DNA of 64,000 nt. Origin: Paenibacillus woosongensis (lineage in GTDB: Bacteria > Bacillota > Bacilli > Paenibacillales > Paenibacillaceae). Shown one piece after another: positions 25,747 through 34,789 of this stretch. The translations under genes were made by a program, and so were the position numbers. Below the pieces are notes generated by a model that was not told the origin of the DNA, ran no database searches, and saw only the letters and a program-made list of their open reading frames with translations. How positions within the stretch are numbered: the first letter of the stretch is position 1; each line of letters opens with the position of its first letter. The stretch lies in the NCBI RefSeq assembly GCF_030122845.1, contig NZ_CP126084.1, forward strand, positions 3,100,001-3,164,000. The letters run 5' to 3'.

Positions 25747-26439
25747 CTATCGCCCCAAGCTCCGGAATTTCTGGGCATATGCCTTGGCATCCTCAACCGT
25801 CTGGACGCGGTTACGATTCCACTCCAGCAATATCCGGTCGATATAGCGAAAGTGCACTTTGCCGGCGAAGACGGCTTCCTTCAATGCCAGCAAAATAAGC
25901 TCCTCCGGGTAACCATCCTGATCCACCCAGCTTGAAATCGTCTCGCATTCCATCGGCGATAGGGGTCTTGCGAACTCTTTTTCAAATATAACGAATAAGT
26001 TCCGTTCGTTCGCCTCCGGTTTGGCTGCTTCCGGCTCGCGCTGGTGGCTCTGCTGCCGCAGCGCGGCCCGTTCTTCAGCCAAGCACTGCGCCAGGCGTTC
26101 ATACATCCCTGCCAAATTGTAGCTCTCAAACTGGATGCCTGTGCGTTCGTCCCATTCCATATCGATGGAGATCCATTTATCCTTCATCAGCCGCTGAATG
26201 ACGGAGGAGACCTCCCCAGGCGCTTTTCCCATCCGCTGCTCCAGCTGCTCCATCGAAGGAAAATCATTATGCTCCAGCTGCTTGTATGTAACTAGCTGCA
26301 GCAGAAGCATGACTTCCGTATCACTTAAACCGAGTTTTCGGTAATGTGTCAGCAGAGAGGAGGGTACATGCACAACACCTGCTTCCATACCGAATGCGAC
26401 TCCTTTTGCCCACACCTTCCAACCATCGGTCAATGCCAT
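25747..26439 (-). CDS. dnaD: DNA replication initiation protein DnaD
   Basis: 230 residues with the two DnaD domains: the N-terminal winged-helix oligomerisation domain (about 20-120) and the C-terminal DDBH2 domain (about 140-215: FEKEFARPLSPMECETI, then IDRILLEWNRN matching the conserved I-x4-W region). DnaD helps load the DnaB/DnaI/DnaC helicase machinery at oriC and at restart sites. It follows asnS as in B. subtilis, but the usual next gene, nth, is not found here; a RimK remnant lies downstream instead. Confidence 0.95.
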   Translation of the reverse strand: MALTDGWKVWAKGVAFGMEAGVVHVPSSLLTHYRKLGLSDTEVMLLLQLVTYKQLEHNDFPSMEQLEQRMGKAPGEVSSVIQRLMKDKWISIDMEWDERTGIQFESYNLAGMYERLAQCLAEERAALRQQSHQREPEAAKPEANERNLFVIFEKEFARPLSPMECETISSWVDQDGYPEELILLALKEAVFAGKVHFRYIDRILLEWNRNRVQTVEDAKAYAQKFRSLGR

Positions 26440-26515
26440 ACGTCCTCACCTTTCTCATCCTTACGAACCCGTACTTGTATTGTATAACGCTGATGATGTC
26501 CGGGCTACTGTCCTT

Positions 26516-27811
26516 TTACGGATAAAGGCGATACAGCATCCGCGGGAACGGAATCGTCTCACGGACATGATCCAGTCCGCAAATCCAGGCGACCGTCCGC
26601 TCGAGACCAAGCCCGAAGCCGGAATGCGGTACTGAGCCGTATTTGCGCAGATCCAGGTACCATTGGTAAGCTTCCGGCGACAGCTCGTGTTCCTGGAAGC
26701 GGGCCTCCATCAATTCCGGATCGTCAATCCGCTGCGAACCGCCGATAATCTCTCCGTAGCCTTCCGGAGCAATCATATCCGCGCAGAGTACAACCTCCGG
26801 ACGGTTAGGATCAGGCTTCATGTAGAATGCCTTGATGCCGGCAGGATAATGCGTGATGAATACCGGCTTGTCGTACTGCTCGGCAATCGCTGTCTCATGC
26901 GGCGCACCGAAATCCTCGCCCCAAGGAAGGTCAAAGCCTTTCCCATGCAGAAACTCGATAGCTTCGTCATAAGTAATCCGCGGGAATGGAGCTTGAATGC
27001 TCTCCAGCTTGGAAATGTCGCGGCCAATCGTCTCCAGCTCAGTCCGGCAGTTCTTCAGGACGGATTGAACGACGTACGTAATAAACTGCTCCTGAACAAC
27101 CAGGCTTTCTTCATGTTCGGTGAAAGCCATCTCCGGCTCAATCATCCAGAACTCGATCAAGTGGCGGCGGGTCTTGGATTTCTCCGCCCGGAACGTCGGG
27201 CCGAAGGAATATACTTTTCCAAGCGCCATCGCCGCCGCTTCCATATAAAGCTGCCCGCTCTGCGTCAGGTAAGCATCCTCGTCAAAATATTTCGTATGGA
27301 ACAGATTGGTCGTGCCCTCCGCGGAAGTTGGCGTCAAAATCGGCGGGTCGACGAGTGTAAAATGGTTCTGATCAAAGAACTGCTGGATCGCTCTGATGAT
27401 TTCCGCGCGAATAACCATGATCGCCCGCTGCTTCGAGGAACGCAGCCATAAATGGCGATGATCCATCAGGAAATCAACGCCGTGCTCCTTCGGTGTAATC
27501 GGATAGTTTTCCGTCAGATGGATGACTTTGATCTCCGTCACCGTCATTTCATATCCCGATTGGCTGCGCGGCTCCTCACGGATGACACCTGTCACATACA
27601 GCGAGGATTCCTGTGTCAAGCTTTTTGCCGCATCCCACGTCTCCTCGGATACTTCGCTTTTGACGACAACGGCCTGAATGTAGCCTGTGCCGTCACGGAG
27701 CTGAAGGAACTGTATTTTACCGCTTGAGCGTTTGTTGTTTAACCAGCTGCCGATGACCACTGTCTCGCCGACATGCTCGTTAACCTGACGAATCACCGTT
27801 TTGTTCGCCAT
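26516..27811 (-). CDS. asnS: Asparaginyl-tRNA synthetase
   Basis: 431 residues, class IIb synthetase charging tRNA-Asn. It has an N-terminal OB anticodon-binding fold (about 15-105) and a catalytic core with motif 2 ([19 protein letters not shown]) and motif 3 ([18 protein letters not shown]). Phe-Arg-Ala-Glu and the asparagine-specific spacing favour AsnRS over AspRS. Start ATG with an AGAGGAG ribosome site. It stands between ackA and dnaD and may be cotranscribed with both. Confidence 0.96.
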   Translation of the reverse strand: MANKTVIRQVNEHVGETVVIGSWLNNKRSSGKIQFLQLRDGTGYIQAVVVKSEVSEETWDAAKSLTQESSLYVTGVIREEPRSQSGYEMTVTEIKVIHLTENYPITPKEHGVDFLMDHRHLWLRSSKQRAIMVIRAEIIRAIQQFFDQNHFTLVDPPILTPTSAEGTTNLFHTKYFDEDAYLTQSGQLYMEAAAMALGKVYSFGPTFRAEKSKTRRHLIEFWMIEPEMAFTEHEESLVVQEQFITYVVQSVLKNCRTELETIGRDISKLESIQAPFPRITYDEAIEFLHGKGFDLPWGEDFGAPHETAIAEQYDKPVFITHYPAGIKAFYMKPDPNRPEVVLCADMIAPEGYGEIIGGSQRIDDPELMEARFQEHELSPEAYQWYLDLRKYGSVPHSGFGLGLERTVAWICGLDHVRETIPFPRMLYRLYP

Positions 27812-27840
27812 TTATGAACATCTCCTCTAACTATGCTGAT

Positions 27841-29049
27841 TTATGCATTCATTTTATTAACAATATGATGGGTATCCCGGGCAATGACCAATTCCTCGTT
27901 CGTAGGAATAACAAGAACCTCTACTTTGGAATTCGGCGTGGAAATGCGCCGCGGATCGCCGGAACGGATTTTGTTCAGCTCTGGATCAAGCTCTACGCCA
28001 AGATAAGTCAGGTTTTCACAGACCTTCTCGCGCACGATCGCCGAGTTCTCGCCTACACCCGCTGTAAATACGATGACATCCACACCGTTCATTGCCGCTG
28101 CATAAGAACCTATATATTTGCGCAGACGGTACTCATACATTTCAAAAGCAAGCGTCTCGTTTGGTTCGCCGGCTTCCAGCCCATCGGTAATATCGCGCAT
28201 GTCACTGCTGCTGCCGGAAATTGCCAGCAAGCCGCTGTGTTTGTTAAGCATGGAGTTGACTTCACTGATCGACAGCTCTTCTTTGTTCATGACAAACGTG
28301 ACGACTGCCGGGTCCAAGTCACCGCTGCGAGTACCCATCATGAGACCTTCCAGCGGGGTAAGCCCCATCGAGGTGTCAACGGACACGCCACCTTGAACAG
28401 CGGTCAAGCTGGCACCGTTACCGATATGGCAGGTAATGATCTTAAGGTCTTCGATCGGACGCTCCAGGTAAGCTGCGGCCGCCTTGCTTACATAGTCGTG
28501 CGACGTGCCATGAGCCCCGTAGCGGCGTACGCGGTGTTTCTTATATAGTACTTTCGGGATCGGATATAAATACACCTTCTCCTCCATCGTTTGGTGGAAC
28601 GCCGTATCGAAAGCCACCACCTGAGGAACGCCTGGCATATTTTTCTCTGCCGCGTTAATCCCCATAATCGCTGGCGGATTGTGCAGCGGGGCCAGGTCGA
28701 ACAAACGGCGGATTTCGGATTTTACTTCTGGAGTAACAAGCGCCGAGCCCTTAAAGAATTCCCCGCCATGAACGACGCGGTGCCCTACGGCCTGAATTTC
28801 CTCGACAGAATTCAGGACGCCGTGCTCTTTATCGGTCAGCTTCTCCAGAACTTTACGAATTGCTGTCGTATGTTCCAGAATTTCACTGACCTCCGTAACT
28901 TCCTCTTTGCCTGTCGGCTTATGGGTCAGAATGGAGGAATCCATGCCAATCCGTTCAACGAGACCTTTCGCCAATACGGACTCATCATTCATGTCATACA
29001 ATTGATATTTCAGGGAAGAGCTTCCCGCGTTGATTACGAGAACTTTCAT
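27841..29049 (-). CDS. ackA: Acetate kinase
   Basis: 402 residues of the ASKHA fold. Signatures NAGSSSLKYQL at the N-terminus and DTAFHQTMEE, GHRVVHGGE, GNGASLTAVQGG and FTAGVGENS match acetate kinases; it interconverts acetyl phosphate and ADP with acetate and ATP. Its ATG overlaps the 3' end of the upstream dehydrogenase by 4 bases. The partner phosphotransacetylase is not adjacent. Propionate or butyrate kinase is less likely from the motifs. Confidence 0.94.
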   Translation of the reverse strand: MKVLVINAGSSSLKYQLYDMNDESVLAKGLVERIGMDSSILTHKPTGKEEVTEVSEILEHTTAIRKVLEKLTDKEHGVLNSVEEIQAVGHRVVHGGEFFKGSALVTPEVKSEIRRLFDLAPLHNPPAIMGINAAEKNMPGVPQVVAFDTAFHQTMEEKVYLYPIPKVLYKKHRVRRYGAHGTSHDYVSKAAAAYLERPIEDLKIITCHIGNGASLTAVQGGVSVDTSMGLTPLEGLMMGTRSGDLDPAVVTFVMNKEELSISEVNSMLNKHSGLLAISGSSSDMRDITDGLEAGEPNETLAFEMYEYRLRKYIGSYAAAMNGVDVIVFTAGVGENSAIVREKVCENLTYLGVELDPELNKIRSGDPRRISTPNSKVEVLVIPTNEELVIARDTHHIVNKMNA

Positions 29050-29918
29050 AGCCGGTCACCATCCTTGTCGTATTTGAAAAATCCTTCACCTGTCTTCACA
29101 CCCAAATTACCGGCGCGGACCATCTTTTTCAATACGAAGGAAGGGCGGTATTTCAAATCGCCGAATTCGCGGAACATGCGCTCAAGCGCCGCCAAGACGG
29201 AATCCAAGCCGAAACGGTCAGCCATTTCAAGAGGACCGTACTGGAACTGATAACCAACGCGCATGGCATTGTCAATGTCCTCTGCCGTAGCAACGCCTTC
29301 GCCCAGCACGTGCAGCGCCTCGTTAATCATGACGCAAATGATGCGGGAAGTGACGAATCCTGGGGATTCATATACCATGATGCCGCGTTTGTCGACAACT
29401 TCCTCCACGAAATGCTTCGTTTCTTCAAATGTTGCATCCGAGGTTTTCAGTCCGCGGATAATTTCCACGAGGTTGATCTTGGAAACAGGATAAATAAAGT
29501 GCATGCCGATCACGCGCTCGGGATACATGGTCGAGCCGGCGATCTCCGTCAAGCTGAGCGTAGACGTGTTACTGGCCAGAATAATATTGCTCGGGCAAAC
29601 GTGATCGAGCTGCTTGAACACTTCTTTTTTGGCATCCAAATCCTCCGAAATGGTCTCGATAACCATATCACAGGTACCGAGTTCGGCAAGATGGGTTACT
29701 TTATGGACTTTGGATAAAATCAACTTCTTCTCGGCCTTCGTAATGGCCCATTTCTCCAGCTGCTTATCCAAGCTTGTCTCTATCATATTATAAGCGTGGT
29801 TCAATTTCTCAGGCGTTTCCTCCACAAGCAGCACATCGAGTCCTTTGGCTGCCAGCATTTCGCTGATCCCCTGCCCCATCGTGCCGCCGCCGATGACACC
29901 TATTCTTTTGAAGTTCAT
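29046..29918 (-). CDS. 3-hydroxybutyryl-CoA dehydrogenase
   Basis: 290-residue short 3-hydroxyacyl-CoA dehydrogenase (MmgB/Hbd type). It has an N-terminal NAD-binding Rossmann fold (IGVIGGGTMGQG) and a C-terminal helical dimerisation domain. The catalytic His (MHFIYPV), Glu (INLVEII) and Asn (MINEA) are present, but the usual F-N-P after the histidine reads I-Y-P. The open frame extends 27 bases upstream; the ATG at 29918 gives normal family length. It is coupled by ATGA to ackA, an unusual pairing suggesting a shared role in acyl-CoA overflow or butyrate-type metabolism. Confidence 0.9.
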   Translation of the reverse strand: MNFKRIGVIGGGTMGQGISEMLAAKGLDVLLVEETPEKLNHAYNMIETSLDKQLEKWAITKAEKKLILSKVHKVTHLAELGTCDMVIETISEDLDAKKEVFKQLDHVCPSNIILASNTSTLSLTEIAGSTMYPERVIGMHFIYPVSKINLVEIIRGLKTSDATFEETKHFVEEVVDKRGIMVYESPGFVTSRIICVMINEALHVLGEGVATAEDIDNAMRVGYQFQYGPLEMADRFGLDSVLAALERMFREFGDLKYRPSFVLKKMVRAGNLGVKTGEGFFKYDKDGDRL

Positions 29919-30032
29919 GGTTCTCTCGCTCCATCCTTTCATCATCTACACATAATATTGTACCCTTCATGTCGAATAATACAATTTTTTATACCCAACA
30001 TATAATAATATCTTAGCACGGACAAAAAGTAA

Positions 30033-30063
30033 AAAAAATAACCGGCATACGATTTATGCCGGT
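30033..30063 (-). terminator. Terminator overlapping the FtsH-like gene's stop codon
   Basis: Arms ACCGGCATA and TATGCCGGT form a 9-bp perfect stem, with a T-run of eight on the minus strand. The TAA stop at 30054-30056 lies in the hairpin itself. Confidence 0.92.
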
Positions 30064-31556
30064 AAAAGAGCACTGTCACCAAATTGACATCTAAATTGCT
30101 CCCCGGAGAGGCGTTCCTCACGCAACAGGATCTCCAGTGACTTGTCGAATGCTGCAGAATGATCAAGCAGCAGCTGCTTTGAACGAGCCGCTAGATCATC
30201 CAAAATCGCTGCGTTCTCCTTCATGAGCACTTCCTTGGTCATCATCTCCATATTCACGATGCCAAGCGATGTTAACCCGGAGGTCATCATCGTATGCACG
30301 ATATTGATCGCCTGCTCAAAATCGTTGCTGGAACCGGTGCTGCGCTCCCCGTAATAAATTTCTTCGGCAGCCGCTCCGGCCAAAGCGATAATGATCTGGC
30401 CTTCCAAATAGGCTTTTGTATATAAATATTTATCTTCCTGCGGATTGTGCCGGACATAACCAAGCGCTCTGCCGCGCGGACTAAGCGCAACCTGGTTCAC
30501 GCTTCCCGGTGCAACTACCTCGGCGGCGATCGCGTGACCCAGCTCATGAATCGCAACCCGCCGCTTCTCTTCTTCTGTAGACACCCGGTCAGTCCGTTCG
30601 CCGAGCATGACCTTGTCAATGGCCATCGACAAATGGAGCTGCTCGATTTCCTTCTTGCTCTCTCTCATGGCATAAATTGCCGCCTCATTCATGACGCTCT
30701 CGAGCTGTGCCCCGGAGAATCCGAAGGATTCCTCGGCGACCTTCTCCAGACTCACGCTGTCGTGCAGCGGTTTATTGTTGGCGTGAAGCTCCAAAATATG
30801 CATGCGGCCCTTCTTATCCGGCAAATCGACCTGGATGTGGCGGTCGAACCGCCCCGGGCGCAGCAGGGCGCTGTCCAGCATTTCCTTGCGGTTCGTCGCC
30901 GCCATGAGTAAAATACGCGGCGTTTCCGTAGAATAAATGCCGTCCATTTCCGTCAGCAGCTGATTAAGCGTTTGATCGTATTCGCGCTGCTGGCCGCCTT
31001 CTCTTTTACCGCCGATCACATCGATTTCGTCGATAAAGATAATCGCATTGTCCTTGTTCTCTTTAGCGGCACGTGTCCGCGCTTCCTTGAACAGTTCGCG
31101 AATCCGTCCTGCCCCCACCCCGACATACATCTCTACGAACTCGCTGCCGGAGGCGGCGACGAAGACGGAATTCGTATAGTGGGCCGCGGCTTTGGCCATC
31201 AAAGTCTTGCCCGTTCCCGGAGGCCCTGTCAGCAAAATCCCTTTGATTGGCCGGATGCCGAACTGCTTGATTTCCTCATGGCGCACCATGAAATCAAGCG
31301 CTTCCTGCAGCTCCTGTTTGGCGCTTTCCTGGCCGCCGATTTCTTCGAAGGTCAGCTTCGCCGGTCCCGCCTTTTTTCGCTTCCGCTCTTGAGCTGCGCC
31401 AATCGCAATGCCTCCGCGCATTTTAAGCACAGTGAATACCGCGCCCACCATCAGGAGCGCGAAGATCAGCGGAACTACGTTGAGACCCATAAAAGCCATA
31501 AAAATCAATAATACAGGAACAAATCCGGCAATGGCTTCCCACATCCATTTACGCAT
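30054..31556 (-). CDS. Short FtsH-like AAA+ membrane metalloprotease
   Basis: 500 residues. Two closely spaced N-terminal membrane helices (about 8-45) replace the usual FtsH periplasmic domain. The AAA module has Walker A GPPGTGKT, Walker B IIFIDEID, the pore loop motif FVEMYVGVGAGR and an arginine finger region RPGRFDRH. The protease domain keeps zinc motif HELGH and the distal Asp in SSNDFEQA, so activity is expected. It is distinct from housekeeping ftsH in length and context. The start overlaps the upstream small membrane protein gene by 8 bases, suggesting a protease-adaptor or protease-substrate pair. Confidence 0.88.
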   Translation of the reverse strand: MRKWMWEAIAGFVPVLLIFMAFMGLNVVPLIFALLMVGAVFTVLKMRGGIAIGAAQERKRKKAGPAKLTFEEIGGQESAKQELQEALDFMVRHEEIKQFGIRPIKGILLTGPPGTGKTLMAKAAAHYTNSVFVAASGSEFVEMYVGVGAGRIRELFKEARTRAAKENKDNAIIFIDEIDVIGGKREGGQQREYDQTLNQLLTEMDGIYSTETPRILLMAATNRKEMLDSALLRPGRFDRHIQVDLPDKKGRMHILELHANNKPLHDSVSLEKVAEESFGFSGAQLESVMNEAAIYAMRESKKEIEQLHLSMAIDKVMLGERTDRVSTEEEKRRVAIHELGHAIAAEVVAPGSVNQVALSPRGRALGYVRHNPQEDKYLYTKAYLEGQIIIALAGAAAEEIYYGERSTGSSNDFEQAINIVHTMMTSGLTSLGIVNMEMMTKEVLMKENAAILDDLAARSKQLLLDHSAAFDKSLEILLREERLSGEQFRCQFGDSALLPA

Positions 31557-32082
31557 TTGGCCACACCCCCATTTTTTGCGGAATGCGTGGCAAAATAACA
31601 TACTTGCTTGCAGTTCCATAGGTCAACGTCACATAGACGTTCTCATTATCCATGTCCGCGGTCGCCTGCAGCGCGTCGTGCTGCTGCACCAGTTGATCTA
31701 ACGTATGCTGTATTTCGGTGTATTGTTTGTTTTCCATCGCCTGAGCTACGGAAAACAGCGCCTCACTCCAAATTTTATCCAAATCCGGCGTTGAATGGTC
31801 CGTCACTTCCAGCTTCAAGTTGCGATTGCCGAGCAGCTTCTTGCCGTCTTTCTCAATGTGGCGGACAAGTCCACCCATATCTGTACCGGCTGCAAGATCA
31901 AGTTTCAATCCTACCTCTTTGGGGGTAATATTGAATTGAACGTGATCTACGCCCTCGTATTGCTTAACCAGCTTTTGGAACGGGGCTTCAATCGCCCATT
32001 GGCGATAGGCAAACCAACCGCCAAACAGTAATACGGCAGAGACAGCAGCGATAGCGACAGTTTGTCCGATACGTAATTTCAT
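31549..32082 (-). CDS. Membrane-anchored protein of unknown function, partner of the FtsH-like protease
   Basis: 177 residues. One N-terminal hydrophobic segment (about 8-26) anchors it, with the rest probably outside the membrane: a mixed alpha/beta region (about 35-95, VQFNITPKEVGLKLDL) and a helical region (about 105-150, SEALFSVAQAMENKQYTEI). No catalytic motif is seen. Its 3' end overlaps the FtsH-like gene by 8 bases, and a palindromic site lies just upstream. It could be an adaptor, regulator or substrate; family not recognised. Confidence 0.75.
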   Translation of the reverse strand: MKLRIGQTVAIAAVSAVLLFGGWFAYRQWAIEAPFQKLVKQYEGVDHVQFNITPKEVGLKLDLAAGTDMGGLVRHIEKDGKKLLGNRNLKLEVTDHSTPDLDKIWSEALFSVAQAMENKQYTEIQHTLDQLVQQHDALQATADMDNENVYVTLTYGTASKYVILPRIPQKMGVWPNA

Positions 32083-32128
32083 TCGCGGCTTCCTCCTATC
32101 CTAGTTATATATAAAATATTGCATGAAT

Positions 32129-32169
32129 TGATATACTTCGATATATCACAAACTACAAATAAGAGTATA
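32129..32169 (-). promoter_or_regulatory. Candidate promoter and operator before the protease operon
   Basis: TGATATA-N6-TATATCA (32129-32148) is a perfect 7-bp inverted repeat. On the minus strand TATACT (32164-32169) could be the -10 element, putting the repeat at about +9 to +28, a repressor-like position. No matching -35 hexamer is clear. Confidence 0.4.
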
Positions 32170-32234
32170 ACATATAGTTCGCGTAATATCGAAACCAAAG
32201 TATGAATATATTTAAAATTTTTAGGGAATAGCAA

Positions 32235-32262
32235 AGAACCTCGCCCACCCGAGCGAGGTTCT
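32235..32262 (-). terminator. tseB terminator
   Basis: Arms GAACCTCGC and GCGAGGTTC form a 9-bp stem followed on the minus strand by TTTGCTATT. It is about 33 bases after the tseB stop. Confidence 0.75.
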
Positions 32263-32294
32263 CCCTATATACTTTATGGATTGCGCCATCTTGA

Positions 32295-32780
32295 TCAACG
32301 ATTCGGCAGCGTAAATTTATCAGGCAGAATCGAGCCGTCGCTAAACTTGAAAAACTGATAGTAGTGATGCTCCTTCTCCTTGTAAAAGAGCTGCCAGACA
32401 TATTCGCCCTCATAGATCCCCGGCATGAGCCTGACGATTCTGATTCCCGGCAGCTGGCTTTTGATGATATCCCGGATCTGCTGCTCGTTGGTTCCGCCGC
32501 TAAGAAGCTCTTCATGCGCTTCCCCGCCTTCCGGCAGCCAGACCATCAGTTCTTCACCGTTCTCGTTTTGTCCTTGAACTACCCAGCATACCTCGTCCCA
32601 CACCGATTTCCACGTCTTGTCGACCGATACGATGCCCGTTTGCTGTTTAGCCGTCTGAATCGCCGCTGATTCCTCATTCCAAGTATCCTGCATGACGTAT
32701 ACATAAAAACGATGAAGGCCAAAGAGCACAAGCAGCAGAATGAGGATAGAAAGCAGGATCCATTTGGTTCTCTTCTTCAA
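32295..32780 (-). CDS. tseB: TseB/YpmB-like cell-wall elongation regulator
   Basis: 161 residues: one N-terminal membrane helix (about 7-27) and an extracytoplasmic part made of two PepSY-like units (about 38-90 and 95-155; the second ends YYQFFKFSDGSIL). This layout matches YpmB, renamed TseB, which affects PBP2A-dependent wall elongation in B. subtilis. The neighbourhood (asnS-dnaD on one side, dinG on the other) supports the call. The start lies 32 bp after the mtaD stop, so it is probably in the rex-mtaD transcript. Confidence 0.82.
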   Translation of the reverse strand: MKKRTKWILLSILILLLVLFGLHRFYVYVMQDTWNEESAAIQTAKQQTGIVSVDKTWKSVWDEVCWVVQGQNENGEELMVWLPEGGEAHEELLSGGTNEQQIRDIIKSQLPGIRIVRLMPGIYEGEYVWQLFYKEKEHHYYQFFKFSDGSILPDKFTLPNR

Positions 32781-32811
32781 CCTTCTCTTCCTTTCCTAAA
32801 CAAGCTTGAGG

Positions 32812-34110
32812 CTATCTGGATAACAGACCTTCAAAAGCCGCCTGTGCCTCATGGCGAATCCGCTCTTCATCCAGGGTGAGGCACGCGCCGTGCTTCACGA
32901 TTTGCTTCCCGTCAACCCATACATGCTCTACATCTTTCGGTCCAGCGGAATATACGACATGAGAAACGTAATCGGTTCTCGGCACAAAATGAGCCTGCTC
33001 GGTGTTGAGCGCAATGAAATCCGCTTTCATTCCTGCGGCAAGTTTGCCCGTATTGTTAAGGAACACGGATTGGGCCCCGTATTCTGTCCCCATCCGCAGT
33101 GCCTCCAGCGCCGGCACAGCCGTCGGATCTCCTGATACCCCTTTGTGAATCAAAGCGGCGAGTCGAATCTCTTCAAACATGTCTAAATTATTGTTGCTCG
33201 CTGCGCCGTCGGTACCGAGCGAAACGGTAACTCCTGCCTTCAGCAGTTCAGGAACCCGCGCTACGCCGCTAGCCAGCTTCAGATTGCTGCCTGGATTGTG
33301 TGAAATCGCAACTTTATGGGCAGCGAGCACTTCAATCTCTTCATCTGTCAAATGAACGCCGTGCGCAAGCAGGGTCGGGCGCGAGAACATGCCCAGCTTA
33401 AGCAAATGCTCCACCGGTCTTGCCCCGTAATCGGCGACGTTCTGCTCCACCTCGGCCTGCGTCTCCGACATATGTGTATGCATTGGCAAGTCGAGATCAT
33501 GTGCAGCCTGCACGAACTGCTCAATGTAATCCGGCGGGCAAGTATAAGGCGCGTGTGGCGAAATCATCGCCGTAATCCGGCCGTCCGCTTTGCCGTGCCA
33601 ATTGCGGGCAAAAGCAACCGCTTCATCCAGCTTCTGCTTCTGTACGTCAGGCGGGCACAGCCCGATCGCCCCGCGCATTAGTACCCCGCGGATGCCGGAT
33701 TCCTCCGTCACCTGTGCGACCTTGTCCATATGATCATACATATCAAGGAAGGTTGTCGTTCCCCCCTTAATCATCTCCAGTACGGACAGCGCAGTTCCCC
33801 AGTACACGTCATTACGTGTGAACTTCGCTTCCATCGGCCACATTTTCTCCTGCAGCCATTTTTGCAGCACCATATCGTCCCCGTAACCGCGCAGCAGCGA
33901 CATGGCCGCATGACCGTGCGTATTGATCAGACCAGGCAAAAACAACAGGCCTTTTCCGTCCATAACTTCCGCATTCTCGCTGCCTTCCGGGCGCTCGGAG
34001 CCAATATAGGTAATAAGGTCGTCCTCAACGAGCATATAACCGTTAACGACAGGTTCTTGTTCTTCCAGCACGGCAAACGTACCGTTTGTGATTAGCAGTT
34101 TACGACTCAT
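32812..34110 (-). CDS. mtaD: 5-methylthioadenosine/S-adenosylhomocysteine deaminase
   Basis: 432-residue amidohydrolase. Metal-binding motifs are present: NTHGHAAMS (HxH), HMSETQAEVE, the histidine in LAHGVHLTDEE and the aspartate in SLGTDGAASNNNLDM. The family deaminates S-adenosylhomocysteine and methylthioadenosine to inosyl forms, a purine/methionine salvage step. The frame extends 24 bases upstream to another ATG; the start at MSRKLLIT is preferred. Its start overlaps the rex 3' end by 11 bases. Related guanine or N-ethylammeline hydrolases cannot be fully excluded. Confidence 0.85.
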   Translation of the reverse strand: MSRKLLITNGTFAVLEEQEPVVNGYMLVEDDLITYIGSERPEGSENAEVMDGKGLLFLPGLINTHGHAAMSLLRGYGDDMVLQKWLQEKMWPMEAKFTRNDVYWGTALSVLEMIKGGTTTFLDMYDHMDKVAQVTEESGIRGVLMRGAIGLCPPDVQKQKLDEAVAFARNWHGKADGRITAMISPHAPYTCPPDYIEQFVQAAHDLDLPMHTHMSETQAEVEQNVADYGARPVEHLLKLGMFSRPTLLAHGVHLTDEEIEVLAAHKVAISHNPGSNLKLASGVARVPELLKAGVTVSLGTDGAASNNNLDMFEEIRLAALIHKGVSGDPTAVPALEALRMGTEYGAQSVFLNNTGKLAAGMKADFIALNTEQAHFVPRTDYVSHVVYSAGPKDVEHVWVDGKQIVKHGACLTLDEERIRHEAQAAFEGLLSR

Positions 34111-34750
34111 TCGAAGTAAGTTCCTTTCCGTCATTCAAATAATAGGCAAGACTGAGCAGGTCCGTCGTGAAATCAGCCGCATGTATTCTTACCTCCGATG
34201 GCACCTTCAAAATCGTTGGCGCGAAGTTAAGAATCGCTCCGATCCCGGCGGCAACAAGCTGATCCGCCACGCGCTGGGCCTCGAAATCAGGAACCGTAAT
34301 GATACCGATCCGTATGTTCATCGCTTGTACCGTCTCCACGAGCTCATCGATCGGTTGAACGGTAATATTGTTGATCTTGGTGCCGATTTTGGACGGTGCG
34401 GCATCGAATACCGCCACGATTTTCATATTGTCCTTCAGGTAGGCATTATAGTTAGACAGCGCTTGGCCTAGATTACCAGCTCCGACTAGAGCTACATTGA
34501 TCTGCTGATCCAGATTGAGGATCTGCCGGATTTTTTCAATGAGATAAGACACGTCGTAGCCGATGCCTTTACGGCCAAAATCCCCAAAATAAGCGAGGTC
34601 CTTACGGATTTGCGCAGGATTAAGATCAAGCTTCTGGCCCAATTCCTGAGAGGATACCGTAGGCACTTCACGAAGGCTCAGCTCATTGAGGAAACGCAAA
34701 TACACTGGCAATCTGCGTACAACCGCATCGGAAATTTTTTCTGATTTCAT
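34100..34750 (-). CDS. rex: Redox-sensing transcriptional repressor Rex
   Basis: 216 residues: an N-terminal winged helix (about 8-75, LPVYLRFL, LNPAQIRKDLAYFG.FGRKG) and a C-terminal Rossmann domain that senses NADH/NAD+ (VALVGAGNLGQAL, about 86-98) with a swapped C-terminal helix. Rex represses fermentation and respiration genes when NADH is low. It is followed by mtaD with an overlap of 11 bases. No clear Rex operator (TTGTGA-N6-TCACAA) was found before its own gene or before ackA or qcrA. Confidence 0.96.
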   Translation of the reverse strand: MKSEKISDAVVRRLPVYLRFLNELSLREVPTVSSQELGQKLDLNPAQIRKDLAYFGDFGRKGIGYDVSYLIEKIRQILNLDQQINVALVGAGNLGQALSNYNAYLKDNMKIVAVFDAAPSKIGTKINNITVQPIDELVETVQAMNIRIGIITVPDFEAQRVADQLVAAGIGAILNFAPTILKVPSEVRIHAADFTTDLLSLAYYLNDGKELTSNES

Positions 34751-34789
34751 AGCTTTTCTCCCCTTATAATGGCGCGATATGAATTACGG

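Noticed and set aside
26663-27451. Open frame of 262 codons on the plus strand
   Set aside because: Antisense to the middle of asnS, whose motifs are intact. No promoter or ribosome site on the plus strand.
29919-30032. Rex operator before hbd-ackA
   Set aside because: The AT-rich gap was searched by eye on both strands for TTGTGA/TCACAA pairs and none was found.
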